Positions 44,794-53,870 are shown, numbered from the stretch's first letter. The stretch is DNA of 64,000 nucleotides from Streptococcus mitis (GCF_013305725.1 NZ_CP047883.1:599001-663000), one strand, 5' to 3'. Translations and numbers: made by a program. The notes: a model not told the origin generated them from the letters alone.

Positions 44794-44860
44794 AAGAGTA
44801 AACTAGGAAGTTTATTTCAAACAATCCAACATACTGATTTTAGGTTGAAGATAATATTGG
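44786..44860 (+). repeat. Degenerate BOX-like element
   Basis: AAAGAGTAAACTAGGAAG and, about 35 bases on, ACTGATTTTAGGTTGAAGAT match, with changes, the start and end modules of the pneumococcal BOX repeat as I recall them (AAAGAGCAAACTAGGAAG and CTGTTTTGAGGTTGTAGAT). The middle is shortened. Confidence 0.4.
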
Positions 44861-44958
44861 AGTGCTAATTAATGAGGTTATAATAAATAGCTGACAGCTT
44901 GTGTTAGTTTTGGATTTTTTAAGAGTAGATGAGTATTAAAACTATAAGGAGGACGCAG

Positions 44959-45168
44959 GTGGCTAAAAATTTAAAATTAAAATTAGCTCGTGTAGAGCTT
45001 GATTTAACACAAGGTCAACTGGCAGAGGCTGTTGGTGTGACGCGCCAGACTATTGGTTTGATAGAGGCGGGGAAATACAATCCCAGTCTCTCACTCTGCC
45101 AGTCGATTTGCAGATGTTTAGGGAAAACCCTAGACCAACTATTTTGGGAGGAAGAAGATGGTAACTAA
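44959..45168 (+). CDS. XRE-family helix-turn-helix regulator
   Basis: This 69-residue protein is a single HTH domain: VELDLTQGQLAEAVGVTRQTIGLIEAGKYNPSLSLCQSIC, the YyaN/Cro-like pattern with the recognition helix RQTIGLIEAG. The start is GTG at 44959, six bases after AAGGAGG; an in-frame ATG at 44929 would place that ribosome site inside the gene. It overlaps the next membrane-protein gene by 11 bases. Small XRE proteins of this type commonly pair with a membrane protein they regulate or are controlled by. Confidence 0.92.
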   Translation: MAKNLKLKLARVELDLTQGQLAEAVGVTRQTIGLIEAGKYNPSLSLCQSICRCLGKTLDQLFWEEEDGN

Positions 45169-45646
45169 ATTCATTCATTATCAATTACTTGACGAAAGAG
45201 AAGAACAACTAATCAATAAAGCTGGGGCGGAATCCTTTACCCTCTTCATTGGACTGGTGCTTCTAAGCTATTTGGTGGCTGTATTGGCTCCATCTCTTTT
45301 TAATCCGAATTTTCTAGTCTATACTCTGATAGTAGGAATTCTCTTCTTTTTCAATCGTGCTCGTTATCTGGGAGTGACCTATTATAGTCGTTTTCATTTT
45401 ACGATTTTGGGTTGTTTTTTCCTAACCTTGGCGATTACAACTCTCTTGATGTTGCAGAATTATCAATTCAATATAGACATTTATCAGCACAATCCTTTGA
45501 ATCCTAAATACCTGTCCGCTTGGGCTATTACTTATGTCATTTACCTTCCTTGGGTCTTTATTGGCAATCTCGGTTTGAAGAGTTATGGAGAATGGGCTCA
45601 GAAAAAGTTTGAACAAGACATGGATGAACTGGAGAGTGGAGAATAG
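45158..45646 (+). CDS. Membrane protein paired with an XRE regulator
   Basis: This 162-residue protein has four likely membrane segments (about 28-48, 52-68, 84-103, 120-142), a charged cytoplasmic N-terminus (LLDEREEQLINKAGAE) and an acidic tail (EQDMDELESGE). The DEREEQL-x-x-KAG opening is shared by membrane partners of small XRE regulators that I know only as DUFs. GGGAGG precedes the ATG inside the regulator gene. The pair probably forms a membrane-linked one-component control unit; the signal is unknown. Confidence 0.75.
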   Translation: MVTKFIHYQLLDEREEQLINKAGAESFTLFIGLVLLSYLVAVLAPSLFNPNFLVYTLIVGILFFFNRARYLGVTYYSRFHFTILGCFFLTLAITTLLMLQNYQFNIDIYQHNPLNPKYLSAWAITYVIYLPWVFIGNLGLKSYGEWAQKKFEQDMDELESGE

Positions 45647-45678
45647 CTTGTTACTTTTTTCTCAATCCAAATAAAATG

Positions 45679-45687
45679 TGATATAAT
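45679..45687 (+). promoter_or_regulatory. Extended -10 promoter of pncB-nadE
   Basis: TGA-TATAAT. The leader to the ATG at 45762 is about 68 bases, with no clear structure. Confidence 0.6.
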
Positions 45688-45761
45688 AGTACTAATTTAT
45701 TGGAATACATGAAAGTTTTTGAAAATTTTTATGGGTTTCTAGTTAAGGAAGTAGGAAAAGT

Positions 45762-47222
45762 ATGTATCCAGATGATAGTTTGACATTGCACACGGACTTG
45801 TACCAGATTAACATGATGCAGGTTTACTTTGACCAAGAAATTCACAATAAAAAGGCGGTTTTTGAGGTTTATTTCCGCCAACAGCCTTTTAAGAACGGCT
45901 ATGCAATTTTTGCAGGTTTGGAAAGAATTGTGAGTTATCTTGAAGACCTGCGTTTTTCAGATAGTGATATTGCCTATTTGGAATCACTAGGCTATCATGG
46001 GGCATTCTTGGACTATCTCCGCAATTTCAAGTTGGAGTTGACTGTTCGTTCTGCCCAAGAAGGGGACTTGGTCTTTGCAAATGAACCGATTGTACAGGTG
46101 GAAGGCCCTCTAGCCCAATGTCAGTTGGTTGAAACAGCTCTTTTGAACATCGTCAACTACCAGACCTTGGTGGCGACTAAGGCAGCTCGTATTCGCTCGG
46201 TTATTGAAGATGAACCCTTGATGGAGTTTGGGACACGTCGGGCTCAAGAAATGGATGCAGCTATCTGGGGAACACGCGCAGCGGTGATTGGTGGCGCCAA
46301 TGGAACTAGCAACGTGCGTGCTGGTAAACTCTTTGACATTCCTGTCTTGGGGACCCATGCCCATGCCTTGGTGCAGGTTTATGGCAATGACTATGAAGCC
46401 TTCAAGGCTTACGCTGCGACCCACAAAAATTGTGTCTTTCTTGTGGATACCTATGATACTCTTCGCATTGGGGTACCCGCTGCCATTCAGGTGGCGCGTG
46501 AGCTGGGTGACCAGATTAACTTTATGGGTGTGCGGATTGATTCTGGGGATATTGCCTACATTTCCAAGAAAGTCCGTCAGCAACTGGACGAGGCTGGATT
46601 TACAGAGGCTAAGATTTATGCTTCAAATGACCTAGATGAAAATACCATCCTCAACCTCAAGATGCAAAAGGCCAAGATTGATGTCTGGGGTGTGGGAACT
46701 AAGCTGATTACAGCCTATGACCAGCCAGCTCTTGGGGCTGTTTACAAGATTGTTGCGATTGAAGATGAAAATGGGAACATGCGCAATACCATCAAATTGT
46801 CAAACAATGCGGAAAAAGTATCAACACCTGGTAAGAAGCAGGTGTGGCGCATTACCAGTCGTGAAAAAGGCAAGTCAGAAGGCGACTACATCACATATGA
46901 CGGTGTGGATGTGAGCGACATGACAGAAATCAAGATGTTCCATCCGACTTATACCTACATCAAGAAGACCGTTCGTAATTTTGATGCCGTTCCTCTCTTG
47001 GTGGATATCTTCAAAGACGGAAAATTGATTTACAACCTGCCTAGCTTGACTGAGATTCAGGATTATGCTCGTAAGGAATTTGACAAGCTTTGGGATGAAT
47101 ACAAGCGTGTGCTCAATCCGCAGCATTATCCAGTGGATTTGGCGCGTGATGTATGGCAGGATAAGATGGACTTGATTGACAAAATGCGCAAGGAAGCCCT
47201 TGGTGAAGGAGAAGAAGAATGA
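45762..47222 (+). CDS. pncB: Nicotinate phosphoribosyltransferase
   Basis: This 486-residue enzyme makes nicotinate mononucleotide from nicotinate and PRPP with ATP hydrolysis. It starts with the family pattern [20 protein letters not shown]. The central barrel contains [20 protein letters not shown] (near 155), [29 protein letters not shown] (phosphorylated His of the GTHAH motif near 200) and [16 protein letters not shown] (near 265). The length fits the longer firmicute subgroup. AGGAA precedes the ATG. It overlaps nadE by four bases, so the two-step salvage route to NAD is translationally coupled. Confidence 0.96.
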   Translation: MYPDDSLTLHTDLYQINMMQVYFDQEIHNKKAVFEVYFRQQPFKNGYAIFAGLERIVSYLEDLRFSDSDIAYLESLGYHGAFLDYLRNFKLELTVRSAQEGDLVFANEPIVQVEGPLAQCQLVETALLNIVNYQTLVATKAARIRSVIEDEPLMEFGTRRAQEMDAAIWGTRAAVIGGANGTSNVRAGKLFDIPVLGTHAHALVQVYGNDYEAFKAYAATHKNCVFLVDTYDTLRIGVPAAIQVARELGDQINFMGVRIDSGDIAYISKKVRQQLDEAGFTEAKIYASNDLDENTILNLKMQKAKIDVWGVGTKLITAYDQPALGAVYKIVAIEDENGNMRNTIKLSNNAEKVSTPGKKQVWRITSREKGKSEGDYITYDGVDVSDMTEIKMFHPTYTYIKKTVRNFDAVPLLVDIFKDGKLIYNLPSLTEIQDYARKEFDKLWDEYKRVLNPQHYPVDLARDVWQDKMDLIDKMRKEALGEGEEE

Positions 47223-48043
47223 GTTTGCAAGAAACGATTATCCAAGAACTTGGCGTGAAACCAGTCATTGATGCCCAGGGAGAAATCCGTCGTTCTATTG
47301 ATTTCTTAAAAAGATACCTGAAAAAACATCCCTTTCTAAAAACCTTTGTACTAGGGATTTCTGGGGGACAAGACTCAACCTTAGCAGGTCGATTGGCCCA
47401 ATTAGCTATGGAAGAACTGCGAGCAGAGACTGGTGACGATAGTTACAAATTTATTGCTGTCCGCCTGCCTTATGGAGTGCAAGCTGATGAAGCCGATGCT
47501 CAAAAAGCCCTTGCCTTCATCCAGCCAGATGTCAGTTTGGTAGTTAATATCAAGGAATCAGTAGATGCTATGACAGCTGCAGTTGAAGCGACAGGTAGTC
47601 CTGTTTCAGACTTTAACAAAGGCAATATCAAGGCACGTTGCCGTATGATTGCTCAGTATGCCCTTGCTGGTGCTCATAGCGGAGCGGTCATTGGAACAGA
47701 CCACGCTGCGGAAAATATCACAGGTTTCTTTACCAAGTTTGGTGACGGTGGTGCAGATATTCTCCCTCTTTACCGCCTTAATAAACGTCAAGGAAAGCAA
47801 TTATTGATGGCATTAGGAGCGGATCCAGCCCTTTATGAAAAAATCCCAACAGCAGACCTCGAAGAAGACAAACCAGGTCTAGCTGACGAAGTAGCCCTCG
47901 GGGTCACTTATGAAGAGATTGACGACTACCTAGAAGGCAAAACAATCAGCCCAGAAGCCCAAGCAACTATCGAAAACTGGTGGCACAAAGGCCAACACAA
48001 ACGCCACCTACCCATCACCGTATTTGATGATTTTTGGGAGTAA
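47219..48043 (+). CDS. nadE: Ammonia-dependent NAD synthetase
   Basis: This 274-residue enzyme converts nicotinate adenine dinucleotide to NAD with ATP and ammonia. The PP-loop [15 protein letters not shown] (near residue 46) and the second site [31 protein letters not shown] (near 160) are both complete. There is no glutaminase domain, hence ammonia-dependent. The start overlaps the pncB stop (ATGA). The last bases of the gene are the first bases of a tandem terminator array. Confidence 0.97.
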   Translation: MSLQETIIQELGVKPVIDAQGEIRRSIDFLKRYLKKHPFLKTFVLGISGGQDSTLAGRLAQLAMEELRAETGDDSYKFIAVRLPYGVQADEADAQKALAFIQPDVSLVVNIKESVDAMTAAVEATGSPVSDFNKGNIKARCRMIAQYALAGAHSGAVIGTDHAAENITGFFTKFGDGGADILPLYRLNKRQGKQLLMALGADPALYEKIPTADLEEDKPGLADEVALGVTYEEIDDYLEGKTISPEAQATIENWWHKGQHKRHLPITVFDDFWE

Positions 48044-48064
48044 AAACCTCCAGTGGAGGTTTTT
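48042..48064 (+). terminator. Type A terminator, copy 1 (nadE)
   Basis: AAAAACCTCC-AGT-GGAGGTTTTT: a perfect stem that begins inside the nadE stop codon. Confidence 0.93.
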
Positions 48065-48093
48065 ACCCCGAGCGTGGAAACAGGTAAGCGAGG

Positions 48094-48113
48094 AAGGTCC
48101 GGGGGACCTTTTT
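48094..48113 (+). terminator. Type B terminator, copy 1
   Basis: AAGGTCC-GGGG-GACCTTTTT-like perfect stem with T end. Confidence 0.85.
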
Positions 48114-48142
48114 AGCTTCTTGCCCTGAAATTAAAAAGCAAG

Positions 48143-48165
48143 AAAAACCTCCAGTGGAGGTTTTT
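48143..48165 (+). terminator. Type A terminator, copy 2
   Basis: Identical to the copy at 48042, 101 bases downstream. Confidence 0.88.
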
Positions 48166-48194
48166 AGCCCGAGTCTAAAAATAGGAAAACGAGG

Positions 48195-48214
48195 AAGGTC
48201 TGGGGGACCTTTTT
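48195..48214 (+). terminator. Type B terminator, copy 2
   Basis: Same as the copy at 48094, with one C-to-T change in the stem that keeps a G-T pair; 101 bases downstream. Confidence 0.82.
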
Positions 48215-48250
48215 ACCCTGAGCCTAGAAATGAGAAAGCGAGGTAACATT

Positions 48251-48799
48251 ATGAAAGCAATCGGTACGCAAAAGTTACAGACAGAACGTTTGATTTTGAG
48301 AAGATTTGTGGAGAGTGATGCGGAAGCCATGTTTCAAAATTGGGCTTCATCTGCTGAGAATCTGACCTATGTCACCTGGGATCCTCATCCTGATGTTGAG
48401 GTGACTCGGAACTCGATTCGAAATTGGGTTGCATCCTATACTAATCCCAACTATTACAAATGGGCCATTTGTCTCAAAGAAAATCCTGAGCAAGTGATAG
48501 GAGATATCAGTATCATTGAAATGCACGAGGAAGATTTAAGTTGTGAAATTGGGTATGTTTTAGGAAAAAACTTTTGGGGCCGAGGTATGATGACGGAGGC
48601 CTTGAAAGCTGTGCTAGACTTCTGTTTTACTCAAGCAGGTTTTCAAAAGGTCAGAGCACGATATGCCAGTCTCAACCCAGCTTCAGGTCGTGTCATGGAG
48701 AAGGCTGGAATGTCCTATCTAAAAACCATTACTAATGGTGTTGAGAGAAAAGGCTACCTTGCGGACCTTATTTATTATCAGATAAGTAGGGAAGAGTAG
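48251..48799 (+). CDS. GNAT N-acetyltransferase, RimJ/RimL type
   Basis: This 182-residue protein opens with LQTERLILRRFVESDAEAMFQNWASS, the RimJ/RimL hallmark (T-x-R-L-x-L-R), and has CEIGYVLGKNFWGRGMMTEALKAVL as motif A and VRARYASLNPASGRVMEKAGM as motif B. This group acetylates N-termini of ribosomal proteins or other amines. The ATG at 48251 is chosen; an in-frame ATG at 48230 lies inside the terminator-array spacer. No promoter is seen between the array and the gene, so transcription may depend on read-through or an unrecognised promoter within the array. Confidence 0.88.
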   Translation: MKAIGTQKLQTERLILRRFVESDAEAMFQNWASSAENLTYVTWDPHPDVEVTRNSIRNWVASYTNPNYYKWAICLKENPEQVIGDISIIEMHEEDLSCEIGYVLGKNFWGRGMMTEALKAVLDFCFTQAGFQKVRARYASLNPASGRVMEKAGMSYLKTITNGVERKGYLADLIYYQISREE

Positions 48800-48826
48800 T
48801 GAATTTTCTTTTCTGTTTCTATCAGA

Positions 48827-48850
48827 GTCAGACCTTGTCTGGCTTTTTTT
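48827..48850 (+). terminator. Terminator of the GNAT gene
   Basis: GTCAGAC-CTT-GTCTGGC and seven T residues. Confidence 0.9.
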
Positions 48851-48920
48851 GTACCATTTTTACATAACCTGATTAAATTCCTATTTTTCCCTATCATTAT
48901 CCCTGTTTTTTCTGGAGTTT

Positions 48921-48932
48921 TGGGGCTATAAT
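48921..48932 (+). promoter_or_regulatory. Promoter -10 region of ccdA-etrx-msrAB
   Basis: TATAAT at 48927-48932 with only a poor -35; leader about 25 bases, then GGAGG. Confidence 0.5.
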
Positions 48933-48964
48933 AGTCCTATCAAATCAAAGAATGGAGGAAGGCA

Positions 48965-49675
48965 ATGGATAATATTATCTTTTTTATCAGTGTTTTTCTT
49001 GCTGGAATTCTTTCCTTCTTTTCTCCTTGTATCTTACCCTTGTTACCGGTCTATGCAGGGGTCTTGTTGGATGATAAAGATGGTGCTCAGGTTTCTAGTG
49101 GCAAATTTTCAATCTCAATTGTTAGTTTATTGAGAACTCTAGCTTTCATAGCGGGGATCTCCTTTATCTTTATCTTACTGGGTTATGGAGCTGGCTTTTT
49201 AGGAGACCTTTTGTATGCTTCTTGGTTTCAGTATGTGACGGGTGCCGTTATCATTCTCTTGGGCTTACACCAGATGGAAGTCTTACATTTTCAGGGACTC
49301 TACAAGGAAAGAAGGCTACAATTAAAGAGAGAAGGGCAAAAGAGTAACGGCTATAGTCAGGCATTTTTACTGGGATTGACCTTTAGTTTTGCTTGGACGC
49401 CATGTGTGGGACCGGTTCTGGGCTCTGTTTTAGCCTTGGCTGCTTCAGGTGGTTCAGGTGCTTGGCAGGGAGCTGGTCTCATGTTAATCTATACGCTGGG
49501 TCTAGCGCTACCATTTTTGGTTCTAGCTCTTGCCTCCAGCTATGTTTTGAAACATTTCCGAAAACTCCATCCTTATCTAGGAACCCTCAAAAAAGTGGGT
49601 GGTTTCCTCATTATCGTGATGGGAATCTTGGTGCTTTTGGGAAATGCTTCTATTTTGACAAGTTTATTTGAATAG
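48965..49675 (+). CDS. ccdA: CcdA-type thiol-disulfide electron transporter
   Basis: This 236-residue membrane protein of the DsbD/CcdA family has six membrane segments and passes electrons from cytoplasmic thioredoxin to outside partners. The two catalytic cysteines lie in FFSPCILPLLPVYAG (near residue 21) and FAWTPCVGPVLGSV (near 143). GGAGG lies before the ATG. It is first in an operon with a thioredoxin-like lipoprotein and MsrAB, forming a complete route for repairing oxidised surface proteins. This matches the pneumococcal ccdA2-etrx2-msrAB2 locus. The gene ends 13 bases before the next start. Confidence 0.95.
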   Translation: MDNIIFFISVFLAGILSFFSPCILPLLPVYAGVLLDDKDGAQVSSGKFSISIVSLLRTLAFIAGISFIFILLGYGAGFLGDLLYASWFQYVTGAVIILLGLHQMEVLHFQGLYKERRLQLKREGQKSNGYSQAFLLGLTFSFAWTPCVGPVLGSVLALAASGGSGAWQGAGLMLIYTLGLALPFLVLALASSYVLKHFRKLHPYLGTLKKVGGFLIIVMGILVLLGNASILTSLFE

Positions 49676-49688
49676 AGAGGAAGAAGAA

Positions 49689-50252
49689 ATGAAAAAATGG
49701 CAAACATGTCTCCTTGGAGTCGGATCAATCTGTTGCTTGGCAGCTTGTTCGGCTAAAAATATGTCAGATGAATCTACTATGAAGGAGCAAACAAAAACAG
49801 AACAAGTCAGTTCGCAAACTGCCACCAAGGGTCAGGCGGTTGCTGATTTTGAATTGACAGGAGTAGATGGCAAGACCTACCGCTTGTCTGATTACAAGGG
49901 CAAGAAAGTCTATCTCAAATTCTGGGCTTCTTGGTGTTCCATCTGTCTGGCCAGTCTTCCAGATACGGATGAAATCGCTAAGGATGCTGGTGATGACTAT
50001 GTAGTTTTGACAGTGGTCTCTCCTGGACACAAGGGGGAACAAGCTGAAGCAGACTTTAAGAATTGGTACAAGGGTTTGGATTATAAAAATTTCCCAGTTC
50101 TAATTGACCCATCAGGCAAACTTTTAGAAAGTTATGGTGTTCGTTCTTACCCAACTCAAGCCTTTATAGACAAGGAAGGCAAGCTGGTCAAAACGCAACC
50201 AGGTTTTATGGATAAGGATATGATTTTAAAAACATTGAAAGAAATGGGGTAG
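49689..50252 (+). CDS. etrx2: Extracellular thioredoxin-like lipoprotein
   Basis: This 187-residue protein has a lipobox CLAAC at about residues 15-19, so it is tethered outside the membrane. A flexible Ser/Thr/Lys-rich spacer leads to a TlpA/ResA-type thioredoxin fold: ADFELTGVDGKTYRLSDYKGKKVYLKFWASWCSICLASLPD, with the redox pair C83-S-I-C86, and the cis-proline in GVRSYPTQAFID. It receives electrons from CcdA and hands them to MsrAB. The ATG at 49689 follows GAGAGGAAG; an upstream in-frame start at 49668 would overlap ccdA and spoil the signal peptide. Confidence 0.93.
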   Translation: MKKWQTCLLGVGSICCLAACSAKNMSDESTMKEQTKTEQVSSQTATKGQAVADFELTGVDGKTYRLSDYKGKKVYLKFWASWCSICLASLPDTDEIAKDAGDDYVVLTVVSPGHKGEQAEADFKNWYKGLDYKNFPVLIDPSGKLLESYGVRSYPTQAFIDKEGKLVKTQPGFMDKDMILKTLKEMG

Positions 50253-50261
50253 CGAAAGGTC

Positions 50262-51374
50262 ATGAATGATAAAGTAAAATTGTTTGTCTTGGCAGGAATT
50301 TTTGTTCTAGCTATAAGTGGTTTCTATTTTCTATTGATGCGAAATGCAGGGCAGACAGATAGCTCGCAAATTGAGAAAGCATCAGTTAGCCAAGGAGGAA
50401 AAACAGTGAAAAAAACAGAAGTTAGCAAAGACGCAGACTTGCACGAAATTTATCTGGCTGGAGGTTGTTTCTGGGGAGTGGAGGAATATTTCTCACGCGT
50501 TCCCGGTGTGACAGATGCCGTATCAGGTTATGCGAATGGTAGAGGGGAAACAACCAAGTACGAATTGATTAACCAAACAGGTCATGCGGAGACTGTCCAT
50601 GTTACTTATGATGCCAAGCAAATTTCCCTCAAGGAAATCTTGCTTCATTACTTCCGAATTATCAATCCAACCAGCAAAAATAAACAAGGAAATGATGTGG
50701 GTACCCAGTATCGTACCGGTGTTTATTATACAGATGATAAGGATTTAGAGGTGATTAACCAAGTCTTTGATGAGGTGGCTAAGAAATACGACCAACCTCT
50801 AGCAGTTGAAAAGGAGAGTCTGCAGAATTTTGTAGTGGCTGAGGATTACCACCAAGACTATCTCAAGAAAAATCCAAATGGCTACTGCCATATCAATGTC
50901 AATCAGGCGGCCTACCCCGTCATTGATGCCAGCAAATATCCAAAACCAAGTGATGATGAATTGAAAAAGACCCTGTCACCTGAGGAGTATGCAGTCACCC
51001 AGAAAAATCAAACAGAACGAGCTTTCTCAAACCGTTACTGGGATAAATTTGAATCTGGTATATATGTGGATGTAGCAACTGGCGAACCCCTCTTTTCATC
51101 AAAGGATAAGTTTGAGTCTGGTTGTGGCTGGCCTAGTTTTACCCAACCAATCAGTCCAGATGTTGCTACCTACAAAGAAGATAAGTCTTACAATATGACA
51201 CGCATGGAAGTTCGGAGCCGAGTTGGAGATTCTCACCTTGGCCATGTCTTTACGGATGGACCACAGGACAAGGGTGGCTTGCGCTACTGTATTAATAGTC
51301 TCTCTATCCGCTTTATTCCCAAAGATCAAATGGAAGAAAAAGGTTATGCTTATTTACTAGATTATGTTGATTAA
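50262..51374 (+). CDS. msrAB: Bifunctional methionine sulfoxide reductase MsrAB, membrane-anchored
   Basis: This 370-residue protein repairs both stereoisomers of methionine sulfoxide in surface proteins. One N-terminal membrane segment (about 6-26) anchors it outside. The MsrA domain (about 60-215) has the catalytic motif [11 protein letters not shown]; the MsrB domain (about 235-360) has [12 protein letters not shown] and the catalytic Cys in [12 protein letters not shown]. MsrB's usual zinc cysteines (C-x-x-C pairs) are absent, as in many MsrAB fusions. GAAAGG precedes the ATG. It completes the ccdA-etrx2-msrAB pathway. Confidence 0.95.
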   Translation: MNDKVKLFVLAGIFVLAISGFYFLLMRNAGQTDSSQIEKASVSQGGKTVKKTEVSKDADLHEIYLAGGCFWGVEEYFSRVPGVTDAVSGYANGRGETTKYELINQTGHAETVHVTYDAKQISLKEILLHYFRIINPTSKNKQGNDVGTQYRTGVYYTDDKDLEVINQVFDEVAKKYDQPLAVEKESLQNFVVAEDYHQDYLKKNPNGYCHINVNQAAYPVIDASKYPKPSDDELKKTLSPEEYAVTQKNQTERAFSNRYWDKFESGIYVDVATGEPLFSSKDKFESGCGWPSFTQPISPDVATYKEDKSYNMTRMEVRSRVGDSHLGHVFTDGPQDKGGLRYCINSLSIRFIPKDQMEEKGYAYLLDYVD

Positions 51375-51406
51375 GAGGGCTTTCCTAAGCAGTTAGAGGA
51401 GAATTT

Positions 51407-51415
51407 TGCTATACT
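51407..51415 (+). promoter_or_regulatory. Extended -10 promoter of the two-component operon
   Basis: TGC-TATACT, about 30 bases before the ATG, with no recognisable -35. Confidence 0.55.
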
Positions 51416-51444
51416 GATACTAGTAAGTGACAAAGGAGAGAAGC

Positions 51445-52182
51445 ATGACCTATACAATCTTAATCGTAGAAGATGAATATCTGGTAAGACAAGGCTTGAC
51501 CAAGCTGGTCAATGTAGCAGCCTACGATATGGAAATCATCGGTCAGGCTGAAAATGGAAGGCAGGCTTGGGAATTGATTCAAAAGCAGGTGCCAGATATC
51601 ATTTTAACCGATATCAACATGCCTCAGCTAAATGGCATCCAGTTAGCGAGTCTGGTCCGAGAAACCTACCCTCAGGTTCATTTGGTCTTTTTGACTGGCT
51701 ACGATGATTTTGATTATGCCTTGTCTGCTGTCAAACTCGGTGTAGATGACTACCTACTCAAGCCCTTTTCTCGTCAGGATATTGAGGAAATGTTGGGGAA
51801 AATTAAGCAAAAGTTGGACAAGGAAGAAAAAGAAGAGCAGTTACAAGATTTATTAACCGATAAGTTTGAAGGAAACATGGCCCAGAAAATCCAGTCTCAT
51901 CTAGCTGATAGTCAATTTAGTTTAAAGAGCTTGGCCAGTGTCTTGGGCTTTAGTCCGACTTATCTGAGTTCTTTGATTAAGAAAGAGTTGGGCCTGCCTT
52001 TTCAGGATTATCTGGTGAGAGAACGTGTCAAACAAGCCAAGCTCTTGCTTTTAACTACAGATCTGAAGATTTATGAGATAGCAGAGAAGGTTGGTTTTGA
52101 AGATATGAACTATTTCACCCAACGTTTTAAACAGATTGCAGGTGTGACACCTCGTCAGTTTAAGAAGGGGGAAGGTCGATGA
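51445..52182 (+). CDS. Response regulator, REC plus AraC-type HTH (YesN family)
   Basis: This 245-residue regulator has a receiver domain (1-120) with the phospho-acceptor D56 in IILTDINMP, the acidic pair in VEDEYLVRQG and the lysine in YLLKPFS. A C-terminal AraC-type double HTH (about 150-245) includes SLKSLASVLGFSPTYLSSLIKKELG and IAEKVGFEDMNYFTQRFKQIAGVTPRQFKK. It matches pneumococcal TCS09. The ATG follows AAAGGAG. It overlaps the kinase gene by four bases. The nearby ZmpB-like protease is its likely target. Confidence 0.94.
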   Translation: MTYTILIVEDEYLVRQGLTKLVNVAAYDMEIIGQAENGRQAWELIQKQVPDIILTDINMPQLNGIQLASLVRETYPQVHLVFLTGYDDFDYALSAVKLGVDDYLLKPFSRQDIEEMLGKIKQKLDKEEKEEQLQDLLTDKFEGNMAQKIQSHLADSQFSLKSLASVLGFSPTYLSSLIKKELGLPFQDYLVRERVKQAKLLLLTTDLKIYEIAEKVGFEDMNYFTQRFKQIAGVTPRQFKKGEGR

Positions 52183-53870
52183 AGCGTTCTTCTCTCCTAG
52201 TCAGAATGGTTATTTCTATCTTTCTGGTCTTTCTCATTCTCCTAGCTCTGGTTGGGACTTTCTACTATCAATCTAGTTCTTCAGCCATTGAGGCTAGCAT
52301 TGAGGGCAATAGTCAAACGACTATCAGTCAGACTAGCCACTTTATCCAGTCTTATATCAAAAAATTAGAAACCACCTCGACCAGTTTGACCCAGCAGACG
52401 GATGTCCTAGCCTATGCTGAGAATCCCAGTCAAGACAAGGTCAAGGGAATCCGAGATCTATTTTTGACTATCTTAAAGGCAGACCAGGACTTGAAAGCTG
52501 TTGTGCTGGTAACCAAGTCTGGTCAGCTCATTTCTACAGATGACAGTGTGCAGATGAAAACTTCTTCTGATATGATGGCTGAGGATTGGTACCAAAAGGC
52601 CATTCATCAGGGAGCCATGCCAGTTTTGACACCAGCTCGTAAATCAGATAGCCAGTGGGTCATTTCTGTCACTCAGGAACTTGTTGATGCAAAGGGAGCT
52701 AATCTGGGTGTGCTTCGTTTGGATATTTCTTATGAAACTCTGGAAGCCTATCTAAATCAACTTCAGTTGGGTCAGCAGGGCTTTGCCTTTATTATCAATG
52801 AAAACCATGAATTTGTTTATCATCCTCAACACACAGTTTATAGTTCGTCTAGCGAAATGGAGGCCATGAAACCCTATATTGAGACAGGGCAGGGCTATAC
52901 TCCAGATCACCAATCCTACGTCAGTCAAGAAAAGATTGCTGGAACTGATTGGACGGTGCTTGGTGTGTCTTCGTTGGAGAAGTTAGACCAGGTTCGGAGT
53001 CAACTCATGTGGACCTTGCTTGGAGCCAGTGTCACCTCTCTTCTTGCCTGTCTCTGTTTGGTGTGGCTTAGTCTTAAACGCTGGATTGCTCCTCTGAATG
53101 ACTTGAGAGAAACCATGCTGGAGATTGCTTCTGGTAATCAGAATCTTCGTGCCAAGGAAACTGGTGCCCATGAACTGAGAGAAGTGACTCGTCAGTTCAA
53201 TGCCATGTTGGATCAGATTGATCAGCTGATGGCGGATATTCGCAGGCAGGAAGAAACGACCCGTCAGTACCAACTTCAAGCCCTATCGAGCCAGATTAAT
53301 CCGCATTTCCTTTATAATACCTTGGACACCATCATTTGGATGGCTGAATTTCAGGATAGTCAGCGCGTGGTTCAGGTGACCAAGTCTTTGGCAACCTATT
53401 TCCGCTTGGCGCTCAATCAAGGTAAGGACTGGATTTGTCTGTCTGACGAAATCAATCATGTCCGCCAGTATCTCTTTATCCAGAAACAACGCTATGGAGA
53501 TAAGCTGGAATACGAAATTAATGAAAATCCTGCCTTTGATCAGCTAGTCTTGCCCAAGCTAGTGCTACAACCTCTAGTAGAAAATGCTCTTTACCATGGC
53601 ATTAAGGAAAAGGAAGGCCAGGGACATATTAGAGTTTCTGTTCAGAAACAGGATTCGGGATTGGTCATCCGCATTGAGGATGATGGGGTTGGTTTCCAAG
53701 ACGCTAGCGATAGTAGTCAAAGTCAACTCAAACGTGGGGGAGTTGGTCTTCAAAACGTTGACCAGCGGCTCAAACTTCATTTTGGAGAATATTACCAGAT
53801 GAAGATAGATTCTGTCCCCTCAAAAGGGACGACAGTTGAAATATACATAAATAGAATAGAAACTAGTTAA
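52179..53870 (+). CDS. Sensor histidine kinase, YesM/LytS-like HPK7/8 family
   Basis: This 563-residue kinase has a membrane segment at about 10-28, an extracytoplasmic dCache-like sensor (about 30-275; MAEDWYQKAIHQGAMPVLTPARKSD, GFAFIINENHEFVYHP), a second membrane segment (about 278-300), a HAMP region and a His_kinase domain with the phospho-histidine H376 in SQINPHFLYNTLDTI. The ATPase domain has VLQPLVENALYHGI (N box) and IEDDGVGF, GGVGLQNVDQRL (G boxes). YesM-type sensors often respond to sugars or peptides; the ligand is not known. The start overlaps the regulator stop (ATGA). Confidence 0.94.
   Translation: MKRSSLLVRMVISIFLVFLILLALVGTFYYQSSSSAIEASIEGNSQTTISQTSHFIQSYIKKLETTSTSLTQQTDVLAYAENPSQDKVKGIRDLFLTILKADQDLKAVVLVTKSGQLISTDDSVQMKTSSDMMAEDWYQKAIHQGAMPVLTPARKSDSQWVISVTQELVDAKGANLGVLRLDISYETLEAYLNQLQLGQQGFAFIINENHEFVYHPQHTVYSSSSEMEAMKPYIETGQGYTPDHQSYVSQEKIAGTDWTVLGVSSLEKLDQVRSQLMWTLLGASVTSLLACLCLVWLSLKRWIAPLNDLRETMLEIASGNQNLRAKETGAHELREVTRQFNAMLDQIDQLMADIRRQEETTRQYQLQALSSQINPHFLYNTLDTIIWMAEFQDSQRVVQVTKSLATYFRLALNQGKDWICLSDEINHVRQYLFIQKQRYGDKLEYEINENPAFDQLVLPKLVLQPLVENALYHGIKEKEGQGHIRVSVQKQDSGLVIRIEDDGVGFQDASDSSQSQLKRGGVGLQNVDQRLKLHFGEYYQMKIDSVPSKGTTVEIYINRIETS

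Larger units (their letters stand above)
44576..44958. other. AT-rich region with eroded small frames and a BOX-like piece
   Basis: No secure gene. It holds a weak minus-strand small ORF (44572-44739), a frameshifted plus-strand peptide remnant (44708-44793), a 22-codon hydrophobic frame at 44632 without ribosome site, and a BOX-like remnant. Confidence 0.55.
48042..48250 (+). repeat. Tandem array of a 101-bp two-terminator module
   Basis: Order: A, spacer, B, spacer, A, spacer, B, spacer. Three of the four spacers share GAGC/GAGT, an A-rich centre and AAGCGAGG or AAACGAGG. The last spacer ends in AAAGCGAGG, which serves as the ribosome site of the following GNAT gene. Similar spacers separate the terminators after rpsR (17409-17487). 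Confidence 0.85.

Noticed and set aside
45694..45761. Possible riboswitch or NiaR-type operator before pncB
   Set aside because: No stable structure or clear palindrome could be seen in this AT-rich leader.
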